NCBI GenBank assembly: GCA_902651635.1
Contig: CACRSC010000005.1
Span: forward strand, 706,600-743,885
Direction: 5' to 3'
Length of the DNA stretch: 37,286 nt
Source of the DNA: Mastigamoeba balamuthi
Lineage: Eukaryota > Evosea > Mastigamoebida > Mastigamoebidae
In this document: positions 8,758 to 19,172 of the stretch, piece after piece
Layout of the letters: the number at the start of each line of letters is the position of its first letter
How positions within the stretch are numbered: position 1 is the first letter of the stretch
Notes under the pieces: generated by a model
Database searches by the model: none
Seen by the model: only the letters and a program-made list of their open reading frames with translations
What the model was told of the DNA's origin: nothing
Program-made: the position numbers and the translations under genes

Positions 8758-10579
8758 GAGAGGGGACCGCTGCCCCGAGACACTATGAAAAACAACTCCG
8801 AGAAATTCAGGGAATTTGAACGTTTTGACCCTGCAGACTGATCGAGTTTCTAGTTCTCAGGCTGTAGGATTCTGCAGCTGTTTTCTCCTGTGATTGACAC
8901 CTGTATCCGACTCCTCCTCAGTGAAGGTGCCATTCTCATTTTTTGTGCAGATGAACTCAAATCTCCTCGTTTCCCTCTGAATGAAGTCCGTCATCGGATT
9001 AGAACGTTGCCTACGCAGTTGCGAAAGTGATCACAAGATAGACTGAAGAGGGTAGCTGTAGCATCAGTCAAGCAGAGAACTCTTCCCTGTGGCTAAGACA
9101 AGTATTCCCGCCACTGCTCAGGCAGCTTTGCACCCCGGCAATTAAAGGCGATACGCCGGAGTGTTCAGTATCAGAGCAGTCCGGGACCTCCGCGTGGCCT
9201 GCGCGAACTGCAACTGCGTAGCAGGCCCGGGCGCCATCCTCGAGGGTGATGGAGAGAGGAAAGGAAATGCCGCAAGGAGCCGGAAATGAGCGGCTCAGGC
9301 CCTGTTTTGGCGGGGTGTGTGATTCGTAGCGTTTCCCAGGTGCGATTCGCCTCGGCGGCCCCTCAGAGCGCATCACAGAATGCAGTGGGCGGCAGTGACA
9401 CGAGAGGGAGGTTCAGACAGAACGCAACCCTGAGGCAGCTCGACCGGCTCCGACATCAGGCAGGCAGCCCCCGAAAGCACGGTGACAATGCAGATGCAGT
9501 GCCAATAACTAAAGTGCTGGTCTATGTGAGCCGTTGTGTGGTGTCCGCAGTTGCTGTGACACTGGCCGTCATCCCACTCCTTCCGAGGCCACGTGCCGCA
9601 CAGCGGACGGTGCGGCGACACCCGAAAGCAAGATATTGCCCTCGGAGTTCAATTTGGAGCACTTCTTGTGGGCCACTGCGACCTCAGGCCTTAGTCACAC
9701 AAACGCGCACGCAGCTGCAGGATTCTCGTCAAGGAGAACCGCCCATGCGAGGGGGTGCCGCCCAAAGGGCCTTGGGTGTCGCTTGCAAGCCGCAGAGAAA
9801 GGGCTACTTCTGGATGAACCCCCAGACCCCAACCAGCAACGCCCCGCACAAGGAAAACAAGGAGGATTTGCCCTCTCTCATGTGCTGTCGCACGTATAGT
9901 GCCCAGAGAGTCCGCCGCCGCGGGATGAGCCGCCCACGACATTCACATACGCTCGAGGCTCGCGCTTTAGCGATTTCCTCAACGTCCCTGCCCTCGAGCC
10001 ACCCCGACCGACCATCTCCGACAGTATCGCAGATGGGCACGCGGATGCCACGCTCCGACTGGAAGCCTCACCTGCCCCTCGCGCTCGCGGCTCCCCTCGG
10101 TGTACCAACACTGGGGTTTTCTTTGCCATTTGCCCCACGTTGCAAAACCGAGCCACCTCCGAGGCACCAACGACTTCGGGTGAACCGGGCCGATAGAATG
10201 GGAAAAAAGCGGCACCGCCAGGATGGAAGGCCGCTATTCAGGCCCCTCAACATTGCAGCTTAGACTAACAAAACCGAGGAACACCTGCCCCAAGGAACCG
10301 GTCGTTTCCTGCAGCCACATGGCCCATGCAGCTCCCAAGCGCCCCAAAGAATGGAGAAGCAGATACATGACCGAGTGGCTCGGGCAGGCCCTGACGTGTC
10401 TGGCATTTCATTTTCCGAGGGTGTTCTATTGGTGTTCTCGAGGGCTGCGTTGTCCTCGTTCCGGGTATAAGTCAGATTGAGGCACCGCATCCGGCTCAAC
10501 GTCCCACGGCCATTCCATTATTGTGCGTGTTGTGCGAGGCAGAGCCTGCTTCTGAGAGCTCTCGTGCGACAGAGCGCGA
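8758..10579. other. Long spacer between GPI gene and family-X gene, conserved in paralogous cassettes
   Basis: No convincing gene. The long plus frame over 9286-10263 is not preserved in the matching spacer at 23817-25600, so I treat it as chance. Several islands recur in reverse orientation upstream of the family-X genes at 20229 and 23816: the 'gcgatttcct...aacgtccctg' block, the 'ttgcaaaacc...ccacctc' block, and the 'gacgtgtctggcatttc' block. These may be regulatory or simply traces of duplication. Confidence 0.5.
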
Positions 10580-11645
10580 ATGGCTGGCAGCACTGGTGAC
10601 CCTGTGGCCCTCGTCGTCTCCACCAACCGCATCGCCCGCTACTCCCACTTCGCTGTTGAGTGTTTGCCCCTTTCCCCACCCACTCGCCGCCACCTCCCTC
10701 CCGTTGGCTACGGCGACTCACAGCCCCGTTGCCCAATGCGCTGAACTGCGAGGGCTTGTCATTAACTCGGCGCTGTTCAGGTGAGGGTCGTGTGTGATTC
10801 GCAGTGGATGAGCGACCACCGCTTGGGCAGCGACACAATTAGGGCAGCCTGCACACACGCCTCTGTGCGCCTCGAGGGCGACGAGCACGGAGCCGGTGAG
10901 CACAGCCCTCGCGGCCAAAATAAGTTAGTCTCATCAAGGCGCTATTTGTTCCTCCTTGGCCAACACAGACCTCGGGCCCTGCGCGCGGTGCTGCGGCGTC
11001 CGCCCCCAGAAGCTCATCACAATCCAGGGCTCGTGCCAGGAGGAGTCGGTTGCCGGCAGAACCAGTCGATCCCGCGTATTCCTGTTCAACCGATGCGTCT
11101 CGTACGAAACAAAATTGAAAATGTGCTCACACCAATGCGGAGCTGTTGTGCACAACTCTCACTTCTCACTGAGGCGCTGCTTGCTTCCCCAATCGATGTG
11201 CAGCAACTGCAACACGACCCGCCTTCATGCAGGAGGACGCGTTGTGATAGTCGTGACGATCAGGAGCTCGCTGGGCCCTCTGGCAGAGGTGGTCTCCGCG
11301 CCACTCTCTCTGGTCTCCCGGTCGACATACGTCAGGAAGACCCGTGACCCACTCGCGGCTCCCCCCATCACGTGGACCGACTGCAGCGAGTGCTGGGGCA
11401 TCTTGGGTTGTATCGACATGCCGCAGACTGCGAGCACTGAGCTAGACCAAGCGAAACGGTCTGCTGGGGTACTCTCCACTCCACTCGGCCCGCTGTTCGC
11501 CCCGTCGACAGAGCCCAGTCCCGGAGTTGGCGACAGCAACGAGCAGATCAGAGAGCAGCTGCTGCTGTTGATGATCCTCCAGAGTGAGCAGCTTCAGAGA
11601 GTCCGCTCTCTGGAACGTCTGGTCTATTCAGACAGCAGCCGTTAA
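10580..11645 (+). CDS. Family X protein, A-type, four exons (X1)
   Basis: Exons 10580-10654, 10781-10895, 10969-11101 and 11204-11645; introns of 126, 73 and 102 nt in phases 0, 1 and 2; about 254 residues. I do not recognise the family. Conserved stretches in order: VVSTNRIARYSHF (exon 1), VRVVCDSQWMSDHRLG and ASVRLEGDEHG (exon 2), DLGPCARCCG and VFLFNRC (exon 3), then NCNTTRLHAGGRVVIVV, GPLAEVVSAPLSLVSRSTYV and ITWTDCSECW (exon 4). A leucine-rich helix with heptad-like spacing (about the last 30 residues, ILQSEQLQRVRSLERLV) closes the protein. There is no signal peptide or membrane segment. Intron 3 has no in-frame stop here, but paralogues show the same GTACG...CAG boundaries with stops or frameshifts inside, so it is an intron. 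The conserved Cys could bind metal. The layout recalls a beta-sandwich domain plus oligomerisation helix, as a hypothesis only. Confidence 0.7.
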
Positions 11646-12239
11646 TGTCCACCGCCTGTATAGTCAGTAGAATGAGTATGCTGAAGGGATGGCCTTGGGT
11701 ATAGGCACGGGCACAATGCGATTCCGGGGCGAGCAGACTTTCTCGTGTGGTTTTATGCTCTTTCCCGTGCTCGACCCGACGAAAACGTGAATGAGGGGAT
11801 GGCTCCACAGAACACACTAGCGGGAGGAGAAGGGGAATGGCGAAATGGTGTGTTGCAGTCTTCGGGCAGCACATTTACATCCTTCAGCATCTGTATTAGG
11901 AAATGCGTTGTTTGGTTGCTCATAGTCACAGACGAAGAATAGGGGGCGATCGCACAACTACTCAGTGTGCCGCAGCTCGCACACTGCTGGCCTGAGGGAT
12001 GTGTTCACGAGCACAGCACGGCGAGACTGCCCAAGTCAGATACTCAGTACGGAAAATTCCGAAAAAGCTTTCTTTCGGGCTGTTGAAGCGAGCACTGAGG
12101 GTCTGGGGAATGCTTGACAGCGCAGACCAGACGCCCCCGGAGGCGCCGTGCCTTTCGGTTTGCTATGCCAGCCGCCTGACAATTCAGTCTTGGCTTCAGA
12201 CAGTGGGGCGCTGCAACAGCCACAGCTGGTACTTGCAGG
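11646..12239. other. 3' flank of X1
   Basis: No gene seen. Part of it (about 11820-11900) matches the 3' flank of the family-X gene at 22724 in inverted orientation, which sets the outer limit of the segmental duplication. The remainder shows no conserved frame. Confidence 0.5.
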
Positions 12240-12768
12240 GCTGCCTCTCCTCTGCGTGCGCTGCACAAGGCTCGGGGGTGAGCAGCTCCGCGAGCGGGCG
12301 ACTAGTTCAGCGGTCGACATTTCAGAGGTACTTGACGGCACACGGGCAAAACGGACCAAAATACTCCAAAGCAGAAAGGCAGGACCGTCGGCAGAAGAAG
12401 CCCAGCAGGGGCTCTGGCATTCCCTTGGAAAATAGGCAAACGCGACTCCCATGCCGGTAAGGAAACGACGTCCCGCCGACAACATTTATTGCACTTTTAC
12501 ACTGCAGAATGGCTTGGCGACAAGAGCGACACAAGTCCATGAACAAAAATCCACTCGGGCTTGTTCGCCAGCATTTCAGCCTCTGGCAGACCCCTTTGTG
12601 AGGAGCACTGACTGTGCTGCACTGTGCGTGATCCATCAGCACCAGAAACAGCCCGAAAGCCCGACAGAGTGCAAAGAGAGTCGGCCATGGGGTTCCTTCG
12701 GCTGGTACACATTTTCCAGGCCCCGGGCAGCTCTGGAGGAGTGGTCTGTGCCACTGTTAGCCCTGGAG
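12240..12768 (+). repeat. Upstream arm of inverted duplicate (B-type locus)
   Basis: Matches the reverse strand of about 27350-27890: 'gcgagcgggcgactagt', 'gacatttcagaggtacttga', 'gcggaaaggcaggaccg'-like sequence, and 'ggcttggcgacaag' occur in the same order before both B-type loci. With the gene remnants this makes about 1.2 kb of inverted duplication (12240-13473 against 26500-27890). The block near 3845-3920 is a third partial copy. Confidence 0.7.
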
Positions 12769-13473
12769 ATGGCGGAAGCTGGTGGCCCTGTGACCCTCGC
12801 GGCTTCCTCGATGCGCGTTGCTCTCTACTCCCACTTTCTGCTCTCTTCTCGCCACTCATCCTGTTGCTGTCCCCTTGCCAGTTGGAAGGCACTCGCCTGT
12901 TGCTCTGCTCTGTCTGGGAAGCTCACGTGTGGGGCTCCGCGTGCTCTGCACTGCTGATAAACCTACTGACTGTCTCTCTTCTCAGGGGACGGTCGTCTGC
13001 CACCAGCAGTTGATGCGCGAGCACTGCCTGGGCACCGAGGCCATCAGGGATGGAGTGCACGTGCCTCTGTGCAGCTCGAGGGCAACGAACACTGCCGTGG
13101 TGCACTGAAGCTCGAGTCCTCTGGCGTACTCTATAACCAACTTCTGTGCTCGCATACACAGACCTTGGGCCCTGGGCGCGATGCTGCGGTGACCACCCAG
13201 AAGCTCGTCGCCATCAGGGCTCTGGCCTCAAGCAGGCAGTAGCAGATAGGGGATGCTGTGCATTCACGTTTGGCAGGTGCACATTGTGCAGAAGCCGACA
13301 CTCACACGAAGGAGGCTGGCTGCATAAGATCGCAACTGCACATGAGAAGCGCACGTGATGCCTGTCGTGACAGTGGGAGCCCACTGGGACCGCGGGCAGA
13401 GGCGGTCTCTGCGCCGCTGATGCTCGTCTCGAGGTCCTCATATGCCAGGAGGGCCCACGGGGTAGTGGCTTAA
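12769..13473 (+). pseudogene. Family X pseudogene, B-type (X2)
   Basis: The start ATG (12769) and exon 1 are readable (GGPVTLAASSMRVALYSHF), but the intron-1 donor is no longer a GT. Exon 2 (from about 12986, TVVCHQQLMREHCLGTEAIR) loses one base before the ASVRLEG region. Exon 3 (from about 13162) has a two-base loss after ARCCGDH and a TAG soon after. Exon 4 is readable over SPLGPRAEAVSAPLMLVSRSSYARR and then hits TAA near 13471; the WTDCSE motif and the leucine-rich helix are missing. Its closest relative here is the gene at 26283 on the other strand, which shares upstream sequence too. A decayed GPI-gene tail follows at 13517. Confidence 0.75.
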
Positions 13474-13516
13474 ATTCATCTTCCCGCTGTGCAAGGACCA
13501 TTACTGAAGTATAATT

Positions 13517-13684
13517 GCAGTGAACAACACAGTGACCAGCGAGCACAGCTCTGCAGTCGGCGCGAGGAGCAGCGCGACCACCACGACAACCTCGAGCAAT
13601 GCGGTACACAGCGATACGTCTGCGGCCACGCGCACTGTGCTTGCTGCAGCTGTGCCTCTGCTGCTGGTGGTCTCCGGGCTCTGA
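13517..13684 (+). pseudogene. GPI-protein gene remnant, copy D (C-terminal half)
   Basis: The frame from 13517 to the TGA at 13682-13684 reads VTSEHSSAV, SATTTTTSSNAVHSD and ends LAAAVPLLLVVSGL. This corresponds to the Thr/Ser stalk and GPI signal of copies A and B. Signal peptide and Cys-rich domain are absent and a stop lies just upstream at 13505. It follows a B-type family-X pseudogene, as copies A and C follow B-type loci, so the cassette order is kept although both genes are broken. Confidence 0.7.
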
Positions 13685-13815
13685 GGCCCCGAGATCAGGG
13701 TGAGAAAGAACAGAACTGAGACTCTACCCAAAACAAAATCAGGAGCAACCAACTGATAAACACCTGCTTGGTAGGCTGCCCTCACCCCCGTCTTCGATCT
13801 GCTCTATCCCTGTGT

Positions 13816-13915
13816 GTTAGGGTCAGCTCACTATCGAGCCTATCAAACAATCCAGAGAGCACCCAGAAGCAGCAGGAGCTACTCTGTGGCCTCCACGTCG
13901 TCCCACGCGCAGATT
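13816..13915 (-). pseudogene. Family X relic (last-exon fragment, X8)
   Basis: On the minus strand 'gcgtgggacgacgtggaggc' and the following bases match the end of the gene at 28559-29552 (WDDLEAREQLLWLLVLQ, then the terminal Leu-rich helix). An in-frame TAG interrupts the helix, and nothing upstream of this exon part is preserved. It shows that a minus-strand member of the 28.6 kb type once lay here. Confidence 0.55.
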
Positions 13916-14201
13916 TTAGTTGCTGCTGAGGCCCCAGGCCCGCTAGCAGTAGCGAGGACTTACGGACTGCCTTGCTCCCTCTGCACTGGAGACGAACACT
14001 TGGAAAAGCTCCAACTCGGAGCAGAACTCGAACCCTGCCGAGGGGAAGGAAATCTGTTGGCACTGATATTCTCAAACGGCCATTTGGCAACTTGCCTGCT
14101 GGGGGGTGGGTGGTGGGGGGGGTGAGTGGTACAACATCTGGGAAAATGTGATACTGCTGTCACCGGCTGGGGGGGACCTCTGTCCCCTGGCCTCCGAGTC
14201 G
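13916..14201. other. Intergenic, nothing recognised
   Basis: Between the family-X relic and the 3' end of the PX/LURP-one-like gene. Contains a G-rich run near 14100-14130. No frame or motif of interest. Confidence 0.4.
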
Positions 14202-16349
14202 TCACTTGTCCTTGTCGGCTGCCCTGCTGCCCGTGGGCGTGCTGTGCCTCCACAGGCCCTGCGAGCCCGCGGGCGGCGCCTGCGCCTCGGCGTCGAGCCA
14301 GTCGATCGCCACCGTCGCCGCCAGGAAGAACAGCACGTCCCTGTGCGCGTCCACCACGAGCCCGTAGTGCGTCTCGCGCGAGTACTGCACGGCCCCCGCC
14401 TGCACCGCCGCGCTGGGCCCCGTGTCCCCGCTCTGGTGGAACGTGAAGTCCTCGCCCCACGTCCCGTCGCACGAGACTGAGTCAACGCAGGCAGAAAGGA
14501 GTGAGTCATGAATTCCAGGAATTGGGGGCGGGAAGGGGCCCGATGCGACTTGCTTTGCTGCTTGGAGCACGCGGGCGACGGCGATATCACGTAGTCGCGC
14601 GGCGGCTGCTGCGCGCCGACCTCGCAGAGCAGCGACCCCGCGCCGTGGTCCGACGACGCCTCCCAGACGGCGAACCGCGTGGGCCGCTGCCTGGCGCGCG
14701 CGAGGTACATCAGCGGCACGCCGCTCATGTTGGACAGCGCAAACCACTCGGACGCCTCAAACCCCGCCGGGGGCCCTCGGCTCCCGCTGCAGCGCAGGGC
14801 CCAGTCAGTCAGGGAGGGGAGGGGACGAGGGAGGGTGCGGGCCGCGTGCAATGTGGAGGGGGAGAGGGGACCCAGGACGCAGAACCAGCCGCGGCCGCCG
14901 GGGGTCTCGCGGACGGTCTTGTCGCTGGCCCAGAACCTCCGCCGCAGGGCAAACTGCAGCGGGTGCGTGTAGTACAGCGCGGGTATCGGCGTCGGCAGCA
15001 CCGCGGCCGCGGCCGTGCGCTGCGCCTGCGGGCTGGCGGGCCCTGCGGCGCCCATCGACGACGAGACCAGCGCGAGGCCCGACACCTGCGGCGACGGCGA
15101 CGCGACAGCGCACGTCACCACTGCCGGCGGCGAGCTGATCGACGGCGGCCTCCCGCACAGCGGCTGCTGCTGCTGCTGCTCGTAGGAGCTCAGCGACGAG
15201 TCGTCGTCCGAGTCGCCCGACGAGTCGCCCGCGAGGTGCCGCCCCAGCGGCCCTGTCGCGTCGCCCGACGGCGGCAGCGGCGCAGGCCCCGGCGGCGGCG
15301 GCCCGAGGCTGCCCACCGACATGTCCTCCACCTGCACCGCCCGCACGGGCACGGGGCTCTGCTGTTGCTGCTGCTGCTGCACCGCGACAACGCCCGCTGG
15401 GCCAGCAAATTCAGCCAAATTCAGTCAATTCGGAATTCGCCCGTGTCAGAATCAGGAATTCGAATTCGCGGCAGTTCGGGAATTGGCGGCGGCACCGAGC
15501 AGGTGGAAGCGCTGGCTGTAGAAGAAGTCGTTGTCGAGGACGCGCTGGGGCATGGTCATGCTCATCTTGCGCTGCGCCGCGGGCGACGGGCAGCACGGCG
15601 GCGGCGGCGGCGGGGCGCCCGCGGCCTCGGCGAGCAGGTGGCGGCCCAGCGCGTGCACCGCCTGGCGGAACTTCTGCACGGCGGGGTCCGACGCCGTGAT
15701 CTCGAACGCGTCGAACAGCGCCGCGCTCACCAGCACCCCGGGGATCTTCAGCAGCGCCGTCCAGTACCTGGCGGGGCGACGCCACGTCAGGCGGCGTCAG
15801 CGGAAGATGCACGGAAAATGCAGATAAGTTCAGATCCCAGTTCCCTCCTGTGGACAAATCACTGGCTCGGCATTTGTTCCGCCGTCGCGTCAGCTGTCAC
15901 TTTGTGTCGCTGCCACGTCACACGCCGCCCGGCGCGCGCCCTTAGACAACTTAACCGACGCTTGTTCAGGGAAAAATCGCGGAAAGCCCTTCCAGATATT
16001 TCGCTGCGGTGTGGGCGTGGGGGGGGGCCGCGCACTGCTGCAGCTCGGCGACGCGCAGCGCCACGCGCGCGGGGTCCGTGAGGTGCGGCCCTGCGCCCGC
16101 GCGCTTGGGGGGGAACTTGGGCATGGCGTCTGCGGCGGCCCTGTCGCCTGCGCGGAGCAGGCGGTCGCGGAGGGCCCAGTGGGCGCGGGAGCACTCGCTG
16201 AAACGTCGCATCAGCCGCAGCGCGTGGGTCCCGCAGCGCAGCACCACGTGGTACACCACGTGGGCCGAGCGCGCGCGGGCGCCCTCGACGAGGGACGTGC
16301 CGACGATGCTCACGACGACGCCGGCCTTGCCCTCGGGAGCGCTCTCCAT
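14202..16349 (-). CDS. PX domain + LURP-one/Tubby-like C-terminal domain protein, multi-exon
   Basis: Reconstructed minus-strand exons: 16349-16036, 15767-15496, 15396-14872, 14775-14591 and about 14476-14202. Exon 1 begins ATG at 16349 and is a PX domain: VVYHVVLRCGTHALRLMRRF (RRFSE at 47-51) and MPKFPPKR (75-82). The 268-nt intron joins ELQQ in phase 2 to YWTALLKIPGVLVSAALF, the expected end of a PX fold. A Pro run and YSQRFHLL follow; a 99-nt intron leads in phase 1 to a Gln run, an acidic Ser-rich linker, then PLQFALRRRFWASDKTV, EASEWFALSNMSGVPLMYLA and YGLVVDAHRDVLFFLAATVA, a pattern of LURP-one/scramblase-like Tubby folds. PX domains bind phosphoinositides, so membrane targeting is likely. 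The last two junctions are uncertain: GTGATA at 14590 and the CAG before 14476 differ by one base in phase. Confidence 0.65.
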
Positions 16350-17384
16350 CAGCGGCCCCTCGACGACGCGGACGACGCGGGCGGCCTGTCACGTCAGCAC
16401 AGCCCCGCTGTTGTGTTCGATAATATCTTCGCGCCTCGGAGATTCTGGCGGCCACCGAATCGGCACTCAAGACCCAACTCGGTCATGTGTTCCGAAAACC
16501 AGCCCTCCAGCGGGCAACCAGCTGTTCGGTGAATTGGATCACGAACGTCTCTGTTACAAACCCTTTGGGACGACAAATAAGATGGATTGCTGACCACTCC
16601 GTTTCAGAGAAAATGCCAGAGATCGCGGCGGCTAGCGGGTCGTCCTACGTTATTTGAAACTGCTCCGGGGGCCGGTAGAGGACAGTGTCTGCTATCCCAC
16701 TGGGCAGGGCCTAGTCCTCAACGCAAAGGTCCACTTCCACTCAGAGAAAACCGATTTCACCTTTCTTGGTGCACTCGTGTGAGGCACACTACTGTGCACA
16801 GCCGACGCCCCCTGACCAGCAGCTTGTTGCATCATTTCTGCTGCAGCATGCCCTCTCCTGTGCCCAGGACGCCGTGATCGCCGAGCAAGGTGTGCACTTC
16901 CACCTGCCAGGTGCTTATGCTGTTTTTTCACTGTGAGGAATCTGCCGTACATTAGGGCAATTCAAAGCTCACATAGCTGCACGATGGGGCACGCATCACT
17001 CCTGAGCTTTGAATCTGCACAGGGCAGTGCTATGCCCAAGCCGTGTAAAATTGTCGTTTGGTCCCCACCATCTCAGGCAAAGCCTTGTCACAGCTCAGCA
17101 CAGGTAGTCTGGCAGCGTTGCTGTACGTGTTGGTGTGTATGGGACCGAATTTGGCCCCTTTTATCGTGTATTTGGCACTGGGAACCAAATTCCCAAAGCC
17201 CTTCTCATTTTCACTGTAGCTTTTTGCTGTTAAATTCTGCTCTTGGACAGCCACTACCAAATTTCTATCACGGGATGGCAAACCATAGGTGTGGCATTGT
17301 TAAGAACTGTGCGACCTTGGCCCGTGATGAATGTGTACTGTGATACCCCACCCAGAAGTGATTTGTTTTCCTATGCAAAGACTA
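16350..17384. other. Intergenic, GC-rich to AT-rich transition
   Basis: The 5' flank of the PX gene is GC-rich up to about 16850. After that it becomes AT-rich and has no protein-like frame. The AT-rich part is probably the 3' side of the transposase relic that follows. No terminal repeats were found by eye. Confidence 0.4.
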
Positions 17385-18861
17385 TCAGCTAAGAAATTCA
17401 AGCAACACAAACCTCTTCTGGCAGGTTTGCATCTGATGGGGCTCTGAGTGTCTTATCTTCCATGGAGGCCTGACAGCCCTTAACTCTGATGGCAGTGGCA
17501 ACAGTTGTACTAAGGGCTGACACTTACACCTGTCAGGAACAGTTGTCTGTAGCTCCTCTTGAAGCACTGAATCAGAACAATAATGCACATGAATGTGCTC
17601 AGCAGGAGTAATAACCCAGACTGCTCTGAAAGGCACTGATTTCTTGGTCTTACTTGCTCTAGTAAACAATATCCTGGGATCCTCTTCCTAACAGACAAGA
17701 CGACCTTGGCAGCTCTCCGGCATAGTGTCATCCATACTTTCCTTACATTCATCTCTGACTGTGGTATCTTAATTCTTCTGTGTGCTAACTTCAGTGTCTC
17801 AGTCCAGGCTTTTCTGAGAAAAAGCCACCAAACGGCTCCCATGCAAGTAGTATTTGTCCATGCCATTGTTGAACTTATCAATGACTTCAAACTGCTTATT
17901 GTAGTGCAAAGCCAGGGGAGTGACTTCCTGTCAGGCTCTGCTTCTTATCAGTTTTCTTGGCACAGTGTATCAACAGATACCTGTGACCAAGGTCATCTAA
18001 GGAGTGGTGAACGAGCAGAAATCCTCTCTTCTTGCATTCTGCCACGGTCCATGTCCCTGCCTTGTTGACCTTTTCCTTCAGGGGTTACACCACTGTCTGA
18101 AGCGATCCTTATTTAATACTTTTAAGAAATGGGATCTCACGGTCTGAGAGTAGCTTGAGCCCAGCCAGGTCAAGATAGTAGAAGTCAGCAATAAGCACAG
18201 GAAACCCTCCATCTGGGCATGGTAGAGTGTTTGCTGCCCACTCCAGTAGGTCACAGATGAGATTGTCTGTTCCTTACCTGCACAGGTCGTGATTGGGTAC
18301 TTTCCTGTAATTAAGGGCAGCCCAGACCTCTGAAGAGAAGACCAATCTCTGTCACCCACTGTCCAATGCGATCTGGCTTTAAGACCACAAGACGAATGCT
18401 CGGGGAATGGTGCCCAGTGAATCTTTTGAGCTTCTCATTCAGGGTTACTGTCTCTCCATCACAGCTAGGCTTGCCATTGCCTCAGAAAGTGATCCACGAA
18501 TGAACTCTGAAGTGAAGTAGAAGTTCGATGTGATCTCTGACCAATGATTGAATGTTATAACATTCCCTACGATTGGCTGCCACCTGTTCTTAAGTGCCTC
18601 AAAGTCTCGTCATAGGGGAGTGCGATCCTCTCCCTGTACAGGGCCTATGGACGTGAACTGAAGGTTTATCTTTATAGCCCACGCCTTGAGAATGGTCACG
18701 TATGACACGTGAAAAGCACATGCTTGCAGGTGCAGGCAGAACTTCTTGGAGACGGGCTCTACTAGAATGAACTCGATGGCAGTGGCTTCCTTATGGGACC
18801 TCTTCCCCTGTGTCAGGCGCTCCTTCTCAGCTCTCTGCACTCCATCGTTTAAGCTCTTCAT
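17385..18861 (-). pseudogene. Decayed piggyBac-like transposase, second element
   Basis: Minus-strand pieces in order: KEATAIEFILVEPVSKKF (18861 side), a TGA near 18608, then RDFEALKNRWQPIVGNVITF; next ADFYYLDLAGLKLLSDREIP and FLKSIK (about 18187-18113), the block around the second catalytic Asp of piggyBac transposases; then PLALHYNKQFEVIDKFNNGM and DKYY (about 17917-17848), which fits the region of the third catalytic Asp; then Lys/Arg-rich sequence. At least three stops and several frame changes separate the pieces. It differs from the relic at 6453, so two insertions are likely. It lies between the PX gene and the family-X gene at 19173. Confidence 0.6.
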
Positions 18862-19172
18862 CTGCAGGGTGAGAAATAATGTCTGGCAGAGGGATACAAG
18901 AAACCCCTACATTAAGGTGTGATACAGAATCTGTGATACAGAAACAGCAGTACGCATTTTTGGGGTGGTGGCCTTTGGGCCGTGCCACACAGTTTTGTCT
19001 GCATGGGAGGTAGATCAGATAAATCTGTTCTTCAATATTTCAGAGGTACTTTTTTTCAGTAGAACACTATCTCATTACACACATATGAACTCAGCAAAGA
19101 GTGGCTAAAAAACAAATCTGTGCACCATCAATTCTCTGATTATTAATACTGACTTGAGGGTGTTGAGCACAA
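18862..19172. other. AT-rich 3' flank of family-X gene X3
   Basis: About 310 bp with no coding signal. It probably includes the 5' edge of the transposon relic and the 3'UTR of the adjacent minus-strand gene. TTAA occurs near 18913, but I cannot prove that it is a target site. Confidence 0.35.

Larger units (their letters stand above)
8220..11900 (+). repeat. Left arm of a large inverted segmental duplication
   Basis: Gene order and sequence match the reverse strand of about 22400-26130: GPI gene, spacer of about 1.8 kb (1828 vs 1787 bp between stop and next ATG), a four-exon A-type family-X gene, then downstream sequence ('gaaggggaatggcgaaat' and 'cttcgggcagcacattt' near 11830-11870 match the minus strand near 22530-22480). 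In the spacer, blocks near 9645-9700, 9940-9990, 10140-10210 and 10460-10530 have reverse-strand counterparts at about 24720-24780, 24450-24510, 24240-24320 and 23880-23930. The copies have diverged visibly, so the duplication is not very recent. Confidence 0.75.

Noticed and set aside
9286-10263. Long plus-strand frame of 325 codons between GPI gene B and X1
   Set aside because: The homologous spacers upstream of X3 and X4 do not keep the frame, and the composition is that of GC-rich noise.
11102-11203. X1 exon 3-4 read as one continuous exon, without intron 3
   Set aside because: The same segment has a stop in X4 and a frame-breaking length in X5, with the same GTACG/CAG boundaries, so an intron fits all copies.
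14020-14040. Sequence resembling a tRNA T-arm (gaactcgaaccctgc)
   Set aside because: No matching acceptor, D or anticodon arms on either strand.
14501-16081. 526-codon plus-strand frame
   Set aside because: Antisense to the PX/LURP-one gene; Arg/Ala-rich low-complexity translation and no domain.
6453-18861. TGA read as an amino acid (both transposase relics have an in-frame TGA between plausible blocks)
   Set aside because: The macrodomain, GPI, PX and helicase genes end at TGA, and the relics also contain frameshifts and other stops, so decay is the simpler reason.
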